Made by a program: the position numbers and the translations under genes. This document shows positions 9,887 through 18,667 of a stretch of DNA of 64,000 bases, piece after piece (the stretch's first letter is position 1; each line of letters begins with the position of its first letter). A model generated the notes under the pieces. The model was not told where the DNA came from. It did no database searches and saw only the letters and a list, made by a program, of their open reading frames with translations. This DNA is from an uncultured SAR86 cluster bacterium (GTDB taxonomy: Bacteria > Pseudomonadota > Gammaproteobacteria > Magnimaribacterales > D2472), in assembly GCA_902628925.1 (NCBI GenBank), contig CACOPA010000006.1, positions 1 through 64,000 on the forward strand. The letters are read 5' to 3'.

Positions 9887-10753
9887 ATGAAAATAAAAAC
9901 ATCAATATTTTTCGTTTTACTAGCCCTCGCATTATCTGCTGAGGCTGAAAATGGTTTCTACAAAGTAGAAAAGGTTAATGGCGAAGAAATAAATTTATAT
10001 TTTGCTAAGCCTAAATACGTCGATAAGAAAACACGGTTAGTAGTTGTAATGCATGGTCGAAAAAGGAATGCCGAGGAATATAGAGATCAGTGGTCAGATT
10101 TTGCAAATGAATTAAATCTCGTTGTTGTTGTGCCGGAATTTTCTGAAGCCCAGTTCCCAATGGTTTGGGGCTATAACTATGGTGGCATAAAAACAAAGCC
10201 AGAAGAATTATCAAACCTAAATGATTCAAGTTTTAGCTATATAGAGTTAGTTGTAAATCAAGCACTAAAAAAGTTTAGATTGAAATCAGATAACTGGGGC
10301 CTATATGGTCATGGTGCTGGCGCTCACTTTGTTCATCGATATGTTTTGTATTATCCAGAATCCTCTTACACCCTAGCCATTGCAGCTAATCTAGGCTGGT
10401 ATCTAACAATGACCGACAAGCAATGGCCATTTGGATTAAAAAATTCTGATATAAATGAAGAAATGTTAAAAAAATCATTTCAAAATTATTTTTTACTCAT
10501 GCTAGGCATGAGTGACATATCTACAAAACCTAATACAGACTATGTCGCAAGCATATTTGATAAAGTAACAGACCAAGGCTCCCATAGACTGGAGCGAGGT
10601 AGAAATTTCTTTAATGGAGTCCTTAGCAAGTCAAGGGAACTGGATACATTTCTAAAATGGGGCATGGTTGAGGTGCCAACCAAAGATGGGCATAGTAATA
10701 CTAAACAGATGGTACCTTTTGCAGCTGAACTTTTTTTTGAGAGGCTCAAATAA
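9887..10753 (+). CDS. Secreted alpha/beta-hydrolase-like protein with altered nucleophile elbow
   Basis: About 288 residues after MKIKTSIFFVLLALALSAEA, a clean signal peptide. The fold resembles PHB-depolymerase/esterase-like hydrolases: VVVMHGRKRNAEEYRDQW supplies the oxyanion region and LYGHGAGAHFVHRY the nucleophile elbow. Relatives normally read G-H-S-A-G there; here the codons are GGT CAT GGT GCT GGC, so the serine is glycine and ordinary esterase catalysis is unlikely. The ATG at 9887 directly follows the terminator T-run. The alternative in-frame ATG at 9872 lies in the hairpin loop but has AAGGGAG four bases upstream. The stop overlaps the DASS start by one base. Confidence 0.65.
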   Translation: MKIKTSIFFVLLALALSAEAENGFYKVEKVNGEEINLYFAKPKYVDKKTRLVVVMHGRKRNAEEYRDQWSDFANELNLVVVVPEFSEAQFPMVWGYNYGGIKTKPEELSNLNDSSFSYIELVVNQALKKFRLKSDNWGLYGHGAGAHFVHRYVLYYPESSYTLAIAANLGWYLTMTDKQWPFGLKNSDINEEMLKKSFQNYFLLMLGMSDISTKPNTDYVASIFDKVTDQGSHRLERGRNFFNGVLSKSRELDTFLKWGMVEVPTKDGHSNTKQMVPFAAELFFERLK

Positions 10754-12189
10754 TGCAAGCCTATAAAAAGAAAGGATTTTGGGTTGGTCTTTTGTTGTTT
10801 ATTATTTGTAATCTATTACCTCCTCCTCCAGGATTAAGTGAATCAGGTTGGGTGGTTGCTTCGGTAACAATACTTATGGCAGCGTGGTGGGCAACGGAGG
10901 CTGTTCCTGTTGCTGTTACCGCCCTGCTTCCTCTGACACTCTTCCCCCTTTTAGGAGTTACTGACATCAAGACTGCTGGTTTGCCATATGCCAATCCAAA
11001 TATTTATCTGTTTATGGGTGGTTTTATTCTTGCCCTTGGTATTGAAGCATCGGGACTGCACAAACGTCTTGCATTAAAGATGTTGTTGCTAGTTGGTAAT
11101 AGCGGTGCGAGGCTAGTTGGCGGATTTATGTTGGTTTCTGCTCTTATCAGTATGTGGGTAATGAATACGTCTACTACTCTGATGCTCTTGCCGATTGGTC
11201 TTGCTGTGTGTGTGTCAGTCTCGCAAACCATTCCAGATATGAGTAGTAAAGATCGAAAAAGTTTTGAAGTTGCACTCTTATTGGGTATTGCCTATGCCGC
11301 TACTATAGGAGGTATGTCTACTCTTGTAGGAACTGCTCCAAATATTATTTTTGCTGGGTTCATGAAAGAAACATACAACATAGAAATATCTTTTATAGAC
11401 TGGATGCGACTTGCAGTACCTCTTTCATTCATAATGCTTATTGCATCTTGGTATGCACTAACTTCAATTGTCTACCCAGTTAACTTTCAAGCTACTGAAA
11501 AAACCAAGATAAAACTAAAAAGTATGCTAGATGAATTAGGAACTTTAAGTAAGGATGAAAAAAAAGTCCTTTTAATATTTAGTTTTGCTGCTCTTGCGTG
11601 GATGTTTAGAAAATTAATTAATTTAATTCCAGGGTTTGAATTGCTTAGTGACGCTGGTGTTGCATTGATCGCAGCATTACTATTTTTTATTATCCCCTCC
11701 TCTATGCATAAAAATGATCTGCTAACTTGGGATCAGGCAAATAAACTTCCATGGGGCTTGCTTGTTCTCTTTGGTGGAGGTTTATCGCTCGCAGCCCAAA
11801 TAGGTTCATCTGGGTTAGGAGAATGGATAGGAGATGGCTTAACAGTACTGCAGTCAGTTCCACCAATTGTGTTGGTACTTTGTGTTGCCACGTTGATTAT
11901 ATTTCTAACTGAAATCACATCTAATGTCGCAACAACGAGTACGTTTTTACCGGTTGTTGGTGCAGTTGCTGTATCAATTGGTGTGCTACCTGTTTCCCTA
12001 ACCATTCCAGTTGTTCTCGCTGCTAGTTGTGCTTTCATGTTACCAGTTGCAACACCACCAAATGCTATTGTTTTTGGTGCAAATAAATTCTCGATTCCAG
12101 ATATGATTCGTGCAGGTTTAGCGCTAAATATTATCGGAATTATTTTAGTCACAATCTTTGCTTATTATGTTGCTCCGAATATTTTTTAA
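10753..12189 (+). CDS. DASS/SLC13-family sodium-dicarboxylate-type symporter
   Basis: 478 residues with about a dozen hydrophobic segments. It has the two symmetric substrate/sodium motifs of the divalent-anion:Na+ symporter family: MNTSTTLMLLPIG in the first half and TSNVATTSTFLPV in the second, plus TAPNII and ATPPNAIVFG. Family members carry succinate, malate, citrate, glutamate or sulfate; which anion applies here cannot be read. Its place between a secreted hydrolase-like protein and gamma-glutamyltransferase suggests uptake of an acidic product such as glutamate or a dicarboxylate. It overlaps both neighbours, so co-translation is likely. Confidence 0.88.
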   Translation: MQAYKKKGFWVGLLLFIICNLLPPPPGLSESGWVVASVTILMAAWWATEAVPVAVTALLPLTLFPLLGVTDIKTAGLPYANPNIYLFMGGFILALGIEASGLHKRLALKMLLLVGNSGARLVGGFMLVSALISMWVMNTSTTLMLLPIGLAVCVSVSQTIPDMSSKDRKSFEVALLLGIAYAATIGGMSTLVGTAPNIIFAGFMKETYNIEISFIDWMRLAVPLSFIMLIASWYALTSIVYPVNFQATEKTKIKLKSMLDELGTLSKDEKKVLLIFSFAALAWMFRKLINLIPGFELLSDAGVALIAALLFFIIPSSMHKNDLLTWDQANKLPWGLLVLFGGGLSLAAQIGSSGLGEWIGDGLTVLQSVPPIVLVLCVATLIIFLTEITSNVATTSTFLPVVGAVAVSIGVLPVSLTIPVVLAASCAFMLPVATPPNAIVFGANKFSIPDMIRAGLALNIIGIILVTIFAYYVAPNIF

Positions 12190-13894
12190 TCTTTCCCTTT
12201 TATTTTTTAACTTTGCTCTGCTTGCGCAGCAAAGCTATATTGATTATCGATCTCCCTTTCACCCAACAGTTAGTAAATCAGGGATGGTTGTCTCTCAAAA
12301 CATAGACTCGTCAAACATAGGAATTGAAATACTTGATATGGGAGGAAATGCTATTGATGCTGCTGTTGCTGTAGGTTTTTCATTAGCAATTACCCTTCCT
12401 CGAGCCGGCAATCTAGGAGGTGGTGGTTTTTTACTTGTATACATTAAGGATAAAGATGAAATTGTATCCATTGATTATCGTGGAGCCTCTTCTCTAAATG
12501 CTGATTTATTTAAAATCTTTCAAAAAAAACTGCCTGAACAATACAATGAAATTGATAGAGATCTTGTTAGATATGGTTATCAAGCGTCGACAACTCCTGG
12601 GACAGTTGCGGGGCTGCTAGAGGCACATAAGCTTTATGGAAGATTGCTGTTAAAGGATATTTTGGCTCCAGTAATCAACCAAGCTCGTGAAGGAATTTTA
12701 GTTTCTTACGATCTGCATAATGCAATCAAAAGTGCACCGCAGTTGCTCGAAGATCCTGAATCAAAGCGTATTTTCTTTAGTGATGGAGAAGCCTTAAAAG
12801 TAAATTCTTTGATGAAAAGACCAGATCTTGCAAAAACCATTTCTTTAATTGCGGATCGAGGTTTGGAGGGATTTTATGCTGGTGAAGTAGGAAACCTTAT
12901 TTCTAAGGCGATGAAAAATAATAAAGGTTTTATAGGTTTAAATGATCTCTCAAATTACAGACCAAATATTCAAAAACCTATTTCTACGAAGTATAGAGGA
13001 AATACTGTCTTCACTCAGGGACCACCATCAGGTGGTGGAGTTGTTTTATTAACCGCCCTTAATGTTCTCGAACCATTTAACATGAATGGATTTAGAGAAA
13101 ACTCATCTGCAACATATCATTTATTGGCAGAAGCATTAAGAAAAGGTCATCATGCACGTTCAAGGTACGTGGGTGATCCAGGATTCTTCGATGTTCCTAT
13201 TAATGACCTCATCAATAAAAAACATGCACAAGAATATGCACGACAAATTGAGTTTAATAAAGCTACTCCTGCTAGCGAGGTAAAACCATTAGAGGTAATT
13301 CAAGAAAGTAAAGATACAACCCACTACTCTATCATTGATAATGAGGGTAACGCTGTTTCAAACACTTATACATTAGGTTATTCATTTGGCTCTGGGGTAA
13401 CAATTCCAGGCACAGGCATACTAATGAATAATCAAATGAATAATTTTGCATTCCAATATGGAGATCAAACTGAGATATCTAGAAGTAGTAGTCCTGGAAA
13501 TAGATTTATTCCTGGAAAGAGGCCAATGAGTACCATGAATCCAGTTATTGTAAAAAATAAGGATAACAACATTTCAATCGTTACTGGATCACCTGGAGGC
13601 TCCTTCATTCCTGCGGCTGCTCTGAGAGTGATTACAGGTATCATAGACTTTAATCTTGATGTAGGTCAGGCAACCATGCTTCCAAGAATACATAAGGATT
13701 GGCCCTACGCTGGACTTGAATACGAATCAACACTAAGCTCAGATATTATATCTGTCTTAGAAAGATTAGGTCATCAACCAGAACCTTCAAAGACATTAGG
13801 CAGCACACAGAGTATTTCGATAATTGATGGTATAAATTATGGTTATGCGGACTTAAGAAGACCAAATGCTGGCGTAGCAATACAAGTTGATTAA
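12167..13894 (+). CDS. ggt: Gamma-glutamyltransferase (glutathione hydrolase)
   Basis: A periplasmic enzyme that removes or transfers gamma-glutamyl groups from glutathione and other gamma-glutamyl compounds. A signal sequence (MLLRIFFNLSLLFFNFALLAQ) is followed by MGGNAIDAAVAVGFSL and NLGGGGFLLVY. The self-processing site with the catalytic threonine is DTTHYSIIDNEGNAVSNTYT, followed by GTGILMNNQMNNF, KRPMSTMNP and the oxyanion-region GSPGGSFIPAA. The length of about 575 residues fits the unprocessed precursor. I chose the ATG at 12167 over a TTG at 12158; it overlaps the symporter by 23 bases. It ends the block that starts at 3991 and converges on gltX. Confidence 0.93.
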   Translation: MLLRIFFNLSLLFFNFALLAQQSYIDYRSPFHPTVSKSGMVVSQNIDSSNIGIEILDMGGNAIDAAVAVGFSLAITLPRAGNLGGGGFLLVYIKDKDEIVSIDYRGASSLNADLFKIFQKKLPEQYNEIDRDLVRYGYQASTTPGTVAGLLEAHKLYGRLLLKDILAPVINQAREGILVSYDLHNAIKSAPQLLEDPESKRIFFSDGEALKVNSLMKRPDLAKTISLIADRGLEGFYAGEVGNLISKAMKNNKGFIGLNDLSNYRPNIQKPISTKYRGNTVFTQGPPSGGGVVLLTALNVLEPFNMNGFRENSSATYHLLAEALRKGHHARSRYVGDPGFFDVPINDLINKKHAQEYARQIEFNKATPASEVKPLEVIQESKDTTHYSIIDNEGNAVSNTYTLGYSFGSGVTIPGTGILMNNQMNNFAFQYGDQTEISRSSSPGNRFIPGKRPMSTMNPVIVKNKDNNISIVTGSPGGSFIPAAALRVITGIIDFNLDVGQATMLPRIHKDWPYAGLEYESTLSSDIISVLERLGHQPEPSKTLGSTQSISIIDGINYGYADLRRPNAGVAIQVD

Positions 13895-13911
13895 AGCAAT
13901 TTCATAAATTT

Positions 13912-15297
13912 TTAAGATGTCATCTCAAGTGCTTTTTTAATTCTTTCCAAAGATAAATCCTTGCCTATTAAACTTAATGTCAATCCCAACGATGGAGATT
14001 TAGTACTTCCAACCAAGGCTACTCTGATAGGTTGATTAAGTTGAGGTGTTTTTAAATCTAATTCTTTTTGGCATTTTGCTAACACCTCATCTAGGTCATA
14101 TTCAGTCCATTGTTCAAGAGATTCTAACTGCCTTATAACGTATTCAAGAATAACCTTTGATCCAACAATAAATTTTTCAACAGATTTTTGATCATAGTCT
14201 TTAATATCATCAAAATATGGGACTAAGTCTATACTAATCTCAGACAGTGTCGAAGCTGATGTTCGAAGGTTTTCGACTATTGCTTCAGCATTTAGTCGAT
14301 TACTCATTTTAATTCCCAGTTCATCTAGATAGGGATTCAGCTGGATAATAAAATCCTCCAAGCTCAAATTTGCTAGATGGTTGGTATTAATCCAATCTAG
14401 TTTCTTTAGATCAAATACAGCACCGGCTTTTTGTACCTCCTGAATTCTAAAATCTTTGATAAGATCATCTATGTAAAAAATTTCCTTATCTCCTTTTGAC
14501 CACCCTAACCTTCCAAGCATGTTTATCATTGAGGTTTGTAAATATCCTTTAGAGATGTAGTCATCGAGACTAGTTACCGAATCTCTTTTTGAGAGTCTTT
14601 TTTTATTTTCACCAAGCACTAATGGTAAATGAGCATACTCCAATGTTCTTAGCTCAAGGGCTTGTTGAATGTGAATCTGACGCGGAGTGTTACTTAAGTG
14701 ATCCTCGCCTCTTATTACAGTTGTAACCCCTTGATCAGCATCATCAACTACAACACATAAATGATAGGTTGGTGTCCCATTGCTTCTAAGAAGAATAAGA
14801 TCATCAAGTTCAGAATTATTGAAAACGACTTCACCTCTTACTAAATCATTGAATCTAACCTCTCCATCAATAGGTGTTTTTAGTCTTAAAACTGTATTTT
14901 CAGATTTTTCTAGACCTTTATTTCTACATTTACCGTCATACATTGGTTTTTTACCAGCTTTCATCTGAGCATTTCTAAGCTCATCCAGCCTCTCAGGTGA
15001 GCAATCACAATAATATCCTCGACCTGATTCAATAATTCTTCTAGCTGCATCTAGATAGAGATGACTTCTTTCAGATTGCCGAACAGGATCTGCATCTGGC
15101 TTGAGACCCATATCATGTAATCCGGTAATAATGTTTTCCTCAAATTCTGGTTTTGAGCGAACTTGATCAGTGTCTTCAATCCTTACAAGGAATTTACCAT
15201 TATTTTGTTTTGCATAAATATAATTAAAAAGTGCTGTTCTAACTCCTCCGATATGTAATGTTCCTGTTGGGCTTGGTGCAAATCGAGTGGTTATCAT
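13912..15297 (-). CDS. gltX: Glutamyl-tRNA synthetase
   Basis: Charges tRNA-Glu with glutamate in the cytoplasm. It is a class I synthetase with the HIGH-type motif PSPTGTLHIGG at the N-terminus and the KMSKS-type KRLSKRD near residue 240. Zinc-ligand-like cysteines CDCSPE...GKCR lie in the connecting domain, and the all-helical anticodon-binding domain follows. The length of 461 residues is normal. I start it at the ATG at 15297, which forms an ATGA overlap with the dnaQ stop, rather than the TTG four codons upstream. It is last in an rnhA-dnaQ-gltX operon. Confidence 0.97.
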   Translation of the reverse strand: MITTRFAPSPTGTLHIGGVRTALFNYIYAKQNNGKFLVRIEDTDQVRSKPEFEENIITGLHDMGLKPDADPVRQSERSHLYLDAARRIIESGRGYYCDCSPERLDELRNAQMKAGKKPMYDGKCRNKGLEKSENTVLRLKTPIDGEVRFNDLVRGEVVFNNSELDDLILLRSNGTPTYHLCVVVDDADQGVTTVIRGEDHLSNTPRQIHIQQALELRTLEYAHLPLVLGENKKRLSKRDSVTSLDDYISKGYLQTSMINMLGRLGWSKGDKEIFYIDDLIKDFRIQEVQKAGAVFDLKKLDWINTNHLANLSLEDFIIQLNPYLDELGIKMSNRLNAEAIVENLRTSASTLSEISIDLVPYFDDIKDYDQKSVEKFIVGSKVILEYVIRQLESLEQWTEYDLDEVLAKCQKELDLKTPQLNQPIRVALVGSTKSPSLGLTLSLIGKDLSLERIKKALEMTS

Positions 15298-16007
15298 GAT
15301 TGATTCCAAATAGACTTTATTTCAAATTTTGATTCTATCTCATTAATCCTTTGCTGATTCGCTTTAACATCCTCTTTAGAAGCATTAAAAGCATGAATTT
15401 GTATATCTGAGTCATCAAGATTATAAGTAACATCATTGATGCCAGAATCTAGCGCATGACTTGATTCAAATTCAAACTTTGATTGCCCGCCGGTCAGATG
15501 GAAGTAGACATCAGCTAATATGTTTGCATCTAACATCGCCCCATGAAATGTACGATCATAACTATTTATTTCAAATCGTTTTGATAATGCATCTAGTGAA
15601 TTTCTTTGACCAGGATATTTATCTCTTGCAATAACCAAGGAGTCCTCTACATCACAAACATCTTCTAGTTTTGGATAGCTCGAGGAGATAAGATTAAATT
15701 CATGATTTAGGAAACCTAAATCAAATGGTGCATTATGAATAATGAGAGTGCTTTCCTGAATGAACTCTAGAAATTCATCTGCAATCTCAGAGAATAAAGG
15801 CTTATCAACTAAATCCTTATTTGAAATCCCATGAATCCTTTGCGCCTCCTCATCAATCAATCTTTCAGGATTCAAATAGACATGAAAATAGGTATCAGTT
15901 TTTTTTCTATCCTCGAGCATTAGGGCGCCAATCTCTATGATGCGATGTCCCTGCTCTGTTTCCAAACCAGTTGTCTCAGTATCTAAAACTATATATTTTT
16001 TTGCCAT
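15294..16007 (-). CDS. dnaQ: DNA polymerase III epsilon subunit (proofreading exonuclease)
   Basis: The 3'-5' proofreading nuclease of the replicative polymerase. The DEDDh exonuclease motifs are complete: VLDTETTGLE (Exo I), HNAPFDLGFLNHEF (Exo II) and HGAMLDANILADVY (Exo III). The C-terminal tail that contacts the alpha subunit is present, giving 237 residues. Its ATG overlaps the rnhA stop (TAATG) and its TGA overlaps the gltX start (ATGA), so the three genes are translationally coupled. rnhA next to dnaQ is the usual gammaproteobacterial arrangement. Confidence 0.97.
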   Translation of the reverse strand: MAKKYIVLDTETTGLETEQGHRIIEIGALMLEDRKKTDTYFHVYLNPERLIDEEAQRIHGISNKDLVDKPLFSEIADEFLEFIQESTLIIHNAPFDLGFLNHEFNLISSSYPKLEDVCDVEDSLVIARDKYPGQRNSLDALSKRFEINSYDRTFHGAMLDANILADVYFHLTGGQSKFEFESSHALDSGINDVTYNLDDSDIQIHAFNASKEDVKANQQRINEIESKFEIKSIWNQS

Positions 16008-16438
16008 TAGAGATCTTCTATTCCTAAATTTGCTAGCTCATCTGCTCTTTCATTGCCTGGATCCCCAGAGTGACCTTTTACCCAATTCCATGAAATATTA
16101 TGTTTTTGAGCTAACTTATCAAGCTCAATCCAAAGCTCTTTGTTTTTAACAGGCTTTTTATTAGCTGTTTTCCAGTTATTTTTTTTCCAATTGTGAATCC
16201 AAGAATTTATTCCATCCATTACGTATTTTGAATCAGTAAAGAGTTTTACCTGACAGGGTTCTTTTAATGCGCCAAGCCCTTGAATCACTGCACTTAACTC
16301 CATTTTGTTATTTGTTGTACTTTTTTCACCACCGTACAACTCTTTATTTTCATTATGATACTGCATTAAAACACCCCACCCACCAAGGCCTGGATTACCT
16401 CTACAAGCTCCATCAGTATAAATAATTACTTCTTTCAT
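16007..16438 (-). CDS. rnhA: Ribonuclease HI
   Basis: Cleaves the RNA strand of RNA-DNA hybrids. 143 residues with the catalytic acidic residues in place: [12 protein letters not shown] (Asp), [11 protein letters not shown] (Glu), [12 protein letters not shown] (Asp) and [15 protein letters not shown] (His/Asp). First gene of the rnhA-dnaQ-gltX operon, divergent from gloB with only 16 bases between start codons. A minus-strand -10-like TATTTT ends five bases before its ATG, so the transcript may be leaderless. Confidence 0.97.
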   Translation of the reverse strand: MKEVIIYTDGACRGNPGLGGWGVLMQYHNENKELYGGEKSTTNNKMELSAVIQGLGALKEPCQVKLFTDSKYVMDGINSWIHNWKKNNWKTANKKPVKNKELWIELDKLAQKHNISWNWVKGHSGDPGNERADELANLGIEDL

Positions 16439-16442
16439 GGGT

Positions 16443-16449
16443 TAAAATA
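16443..16449. promoter_or_regulatory. Overlapping divergent -10 elements between rnhA and gloB
   Basis: The plus strand reads TAAAAT at 16443-16448, six bases before the gloB ATG. The minus strand reads TATTTT at 16449-16444, five bases before the rnhA ATG. One symmetric A/T hexamer can therefore serve both directions, with predicted starts about 18 bases apart at the two start codons. Confidence 0.45.
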
Positions 16450-16454
16450 GAGTT

Positions 16455-17225
16455 ATGTTAAAGATCTCTCCAATTAATGCATTTAGTGATAATTATATTT
16501 GGTTAATACAAACTAATGAAGGAAATACTTTAGTAGATCCAGGAGACAGTAAACCTATAATTTCGACTATAGATAAATTGAGTATAACTATTGATGATAT
16601 CTTAATTACACATCATCATTATGATCATATCGGTGGTCTTGAATCGCTGAAACCTCTAATTAAAGGATCTGTTATTGGTCCAAAAAATAATTCCATAGAT
16701 CTTTTAGATAAACATGTTGGTGAGGGAGATACTATTAAGTCAATTGGTTTAGAATTTTCTATTTTTGAAGTTCCTGGACATACCTTAGATCACATAGCCT
16801 TTTATTCTGAAACTGAAAAAGAAGTTTTGTTTTGCGGTGATACCATTTTTTCGGGTGGTTGCGGCAGAGTGTTCGAAGGAACTTTTGAGCAAATGAATCA
16901 TTCACTAGAAAAGCTTATGAGTTTACCCTCGAAAACAGAAATATATTGTGCTCATGAATATACCCTTAGTAACCTGAAATTTGCACTGTTGGCTGAACCA
17001 AATAATCTTAATTTGAAAGAATATCAATTAGATTCGACAGATAAGAGAAAAAATAATATCCCCACAATTCCAACAACATTAGGTCAGGAACTGCAAATAA
17101 ATCCATTTTTGAGAGTCGCAGAAATTAGTTTGAGAGAAGCCATAAGTGATAAACTTGATACTTCTAATCAGGCTTCAAACGCTGAGGTATTTGGATTTCT
17201 TAGATCATGGAAAGACTCTTTGTAA
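16455..17225 (+). CDS. gloB: Hydroxyacylglutathione hydrolase (glyoxalase II)
   Basis: Hydrolyses S-lactoylglutathione to lactate and glutathione in methylglyoxal detoxification. A metallo-beta-lactamase fold with the binuclear metal motif THHHYDHIGG, then VPGHTLDHIAF, LFCGDTIFSGGCGRVFEGT and YCAHEYTLSNLKFA, and the C-terminal glyoxalase II domain. The 256 residues match the family. It lies head to head with rnhA and overlaps mltD by 19 bases, as in the conserved gammaproteobacterial neighbourhood of gloB, mltD, rnhA and dnaQ. Confidence 0.96.
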   Translation: MLKISPINAFSDNYIWLIQTNEGNTLVDPGDSKPIISTIDKLSITIDDILITHHHYDHIGGLESLKPLIKGSVIGPKNNSIDLLDKHVGEGDTIKSIGLEFSIFEVPGHTLDHIAFYSETEKEVLFCGDTIFSGGCGRVFEGTFEQMNHSLEKLMSLPSKTEIYCAHEYTLSNLKFALLAEPNNLNLKEYQLDSTDKRKNNIPTIPTTLGQELQINPFLRVAEISLREAISDKLDTSNQASNAEVFGFLRSWKDSL

Positions 17226-18667
17226 TTTTTATCTCAATTTTAATTTTCTATGGATGTGCAAATATAAGCATAATTCCTGCTCGACCATATATAGATATAG
17301 AACCATCAGAAGTTATTACAACAGCAGAGGATAAATATACTGATATTTGGTCAAGGATTAATTCAGAAAATAATTTTAGTTTTGACCCTTTACCAAATGA
17401 AACCTCTAAATATAAAAAGAGATTTCTTAAAAATAAAAAACACTTCAATGAATTAATTGCTAATGGTGAATATTATCTTTATGAGGTTCTTGAAGAGCTT
17501 GAAAGGTATAGATTGCCACCCGAATATGCCCTTCTTCCATATATTGAAAGCAATTATGATCCATTCTCTATTTCTTCATCCGGTGCTGTTGGTTTATGGC
17601 AGCTCATGCCAACCACCGGCAGAATTTATGATCTTGAAAAATCATGGTGGGTAGAGGAAAGACACGATCCATTCTTATCAACTAAAGCAGCAATTAAATA
17701 TATAGCTTATCTTTATAATAGATTTGATAAAGATCCTATTCTTACTTTAATTGCTTATCATGCCGGACCAACTTTTCTTGAAAAACAAATAAAATCTCTT
17801 GAAAGAAGAGGCTTAAATCCATCAATATCAAACTTAAAACTTTCCAAAGAAAGTTATAACTATGTTCCAAAATTTTTGGCTATTCATCAAATCATAAGAA
17901 AACCTTATGAATATGGAGTACGTCTACCTAAATTTCCAAATGAGAAGGTAATTAAAAAAATTGATTTATCTGGTCAAGTTGAAATGCTTGCATTCAGTGA
18001 ATTTATTGGAGTCACTCCAGAATTTCTATATCAGCTTAATGCGGGATATACAAAATGGGCTACACCTCCAGCAGAAAATTCAGTTTTATATCTCCCAACT
18101 GAAAAGCTTGTTGGTGTAGAAGAAAAAATAGATGAATATTTTCAAGAGAATCCAATTAGATGGATGACCCACGAAGTTTCGCAAGGAGAAAACTTATGGG
18201 ATATTGCCAAAATATATGATGTTAGGCTGGAAGACCTCAAATTAGTTAACTCAAAAACTAATAATAGTGTTCTTTCAATTAATGAGACATTGTTGGTGCC
18301 TTTGGGAGATCCTGAGTTAACAAGCTTCATTCCTTATCAATCCCACATCGTTAGTGAAGGCGACACTTTATGGAGTCTAGGTAGAAAATATGGGATAGCG
18401 CCAATAGAAATTGCTCGAAATAATCAACTGGCCCTAAATGGTGTTCTATCCATTGGAACCGCTCTAAATATAGGTTCAGGCAATATCGCAAGATCAATGC
18501 AAGCAAAGAAAAGGTCTATTTTGTATAGCGTAAAGCAAGGCGATAACTTATATAAGATTGGTGAGCTTTTTAATCTTGAGATAAGTGAAATTATTGAACT
18601 AAATAATTTAGCATCAAGCGATTTAAGCCCTGGCCAAATACTAAAATTAGTTATTAGTGCGCTTTAA
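17207..18667 (+). CDS. mltD: Membrane-bound lytic murein transglycosylase D
   Basis: A periplasmic peptidoglycan lyase that forms 1,6-anhydromuramyl ends. The N-terminus (MERLFVIFISILIFYGC) resembles a lipoprotein signal, though FYGC is a weak lipobox. The SLT domain follows, with the catalytic glutamate in LLPYIESNYDP and the supporting GAVGLWQLMPTTGR. Three LysM peptidoglycan-binding repeats occupy the C-terminal third (VSQGENLWDIAK, VSEGDTLWSLGR, VKQGDNLYKIGE). It overlaps gloB by 19 bases and converges on oppC with a four-base overlap. Confidence 0.95.
   Translation: MERLFVIFISILIFYGCANISIIPARPYIDIEPSEVITTAEDKYTDIWSRINSENNFSFDPLPNETSKYKKRFLKNKKHFNELIANGEYYLYEVLEELERYRLPPEYALLPYIESNYDPFSISSSGAVGLWQLMPTTGRIYDLEKSWWVEERHDPFLSTKAAIKYIAYLYNRFDKDPILTLIAYHAGPTFLEKQIKSLERRGLNPSISNLKLSKESYNYVPKFLAIHQIIRKPYEYGVRLPKFPNEKVIKKIDLSGQVEMLAFSEFIGVTPEFLYQLNAGYTKWATPPAENSVLYLPTEKLVGVEEKIDEYFQENPIRWMTHEVSQGENLWDIAKIYDVRLEDLKLVNSKTNNSVLSINETLLVPLGDPELTSFIPYQSHIVSEGDTLWSLGRKYGIAPIEIARNNQLALNGVLSIGTALNIGSGNIARSMQAKKRSILYSVKQGDNLYKIGELFNLEISEIIELNNLASSDLSPGQILKLVISAL

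Noticed and set aside
11733..12152. A minus-strand open frame of 139 codons inside the DASS symporter gene
   Set aside because: The plus strand encodes clear symporter motifs (TSNVATT, ATPPNAIVFG). The antisense frame has no recognisable domain or ribosome site.
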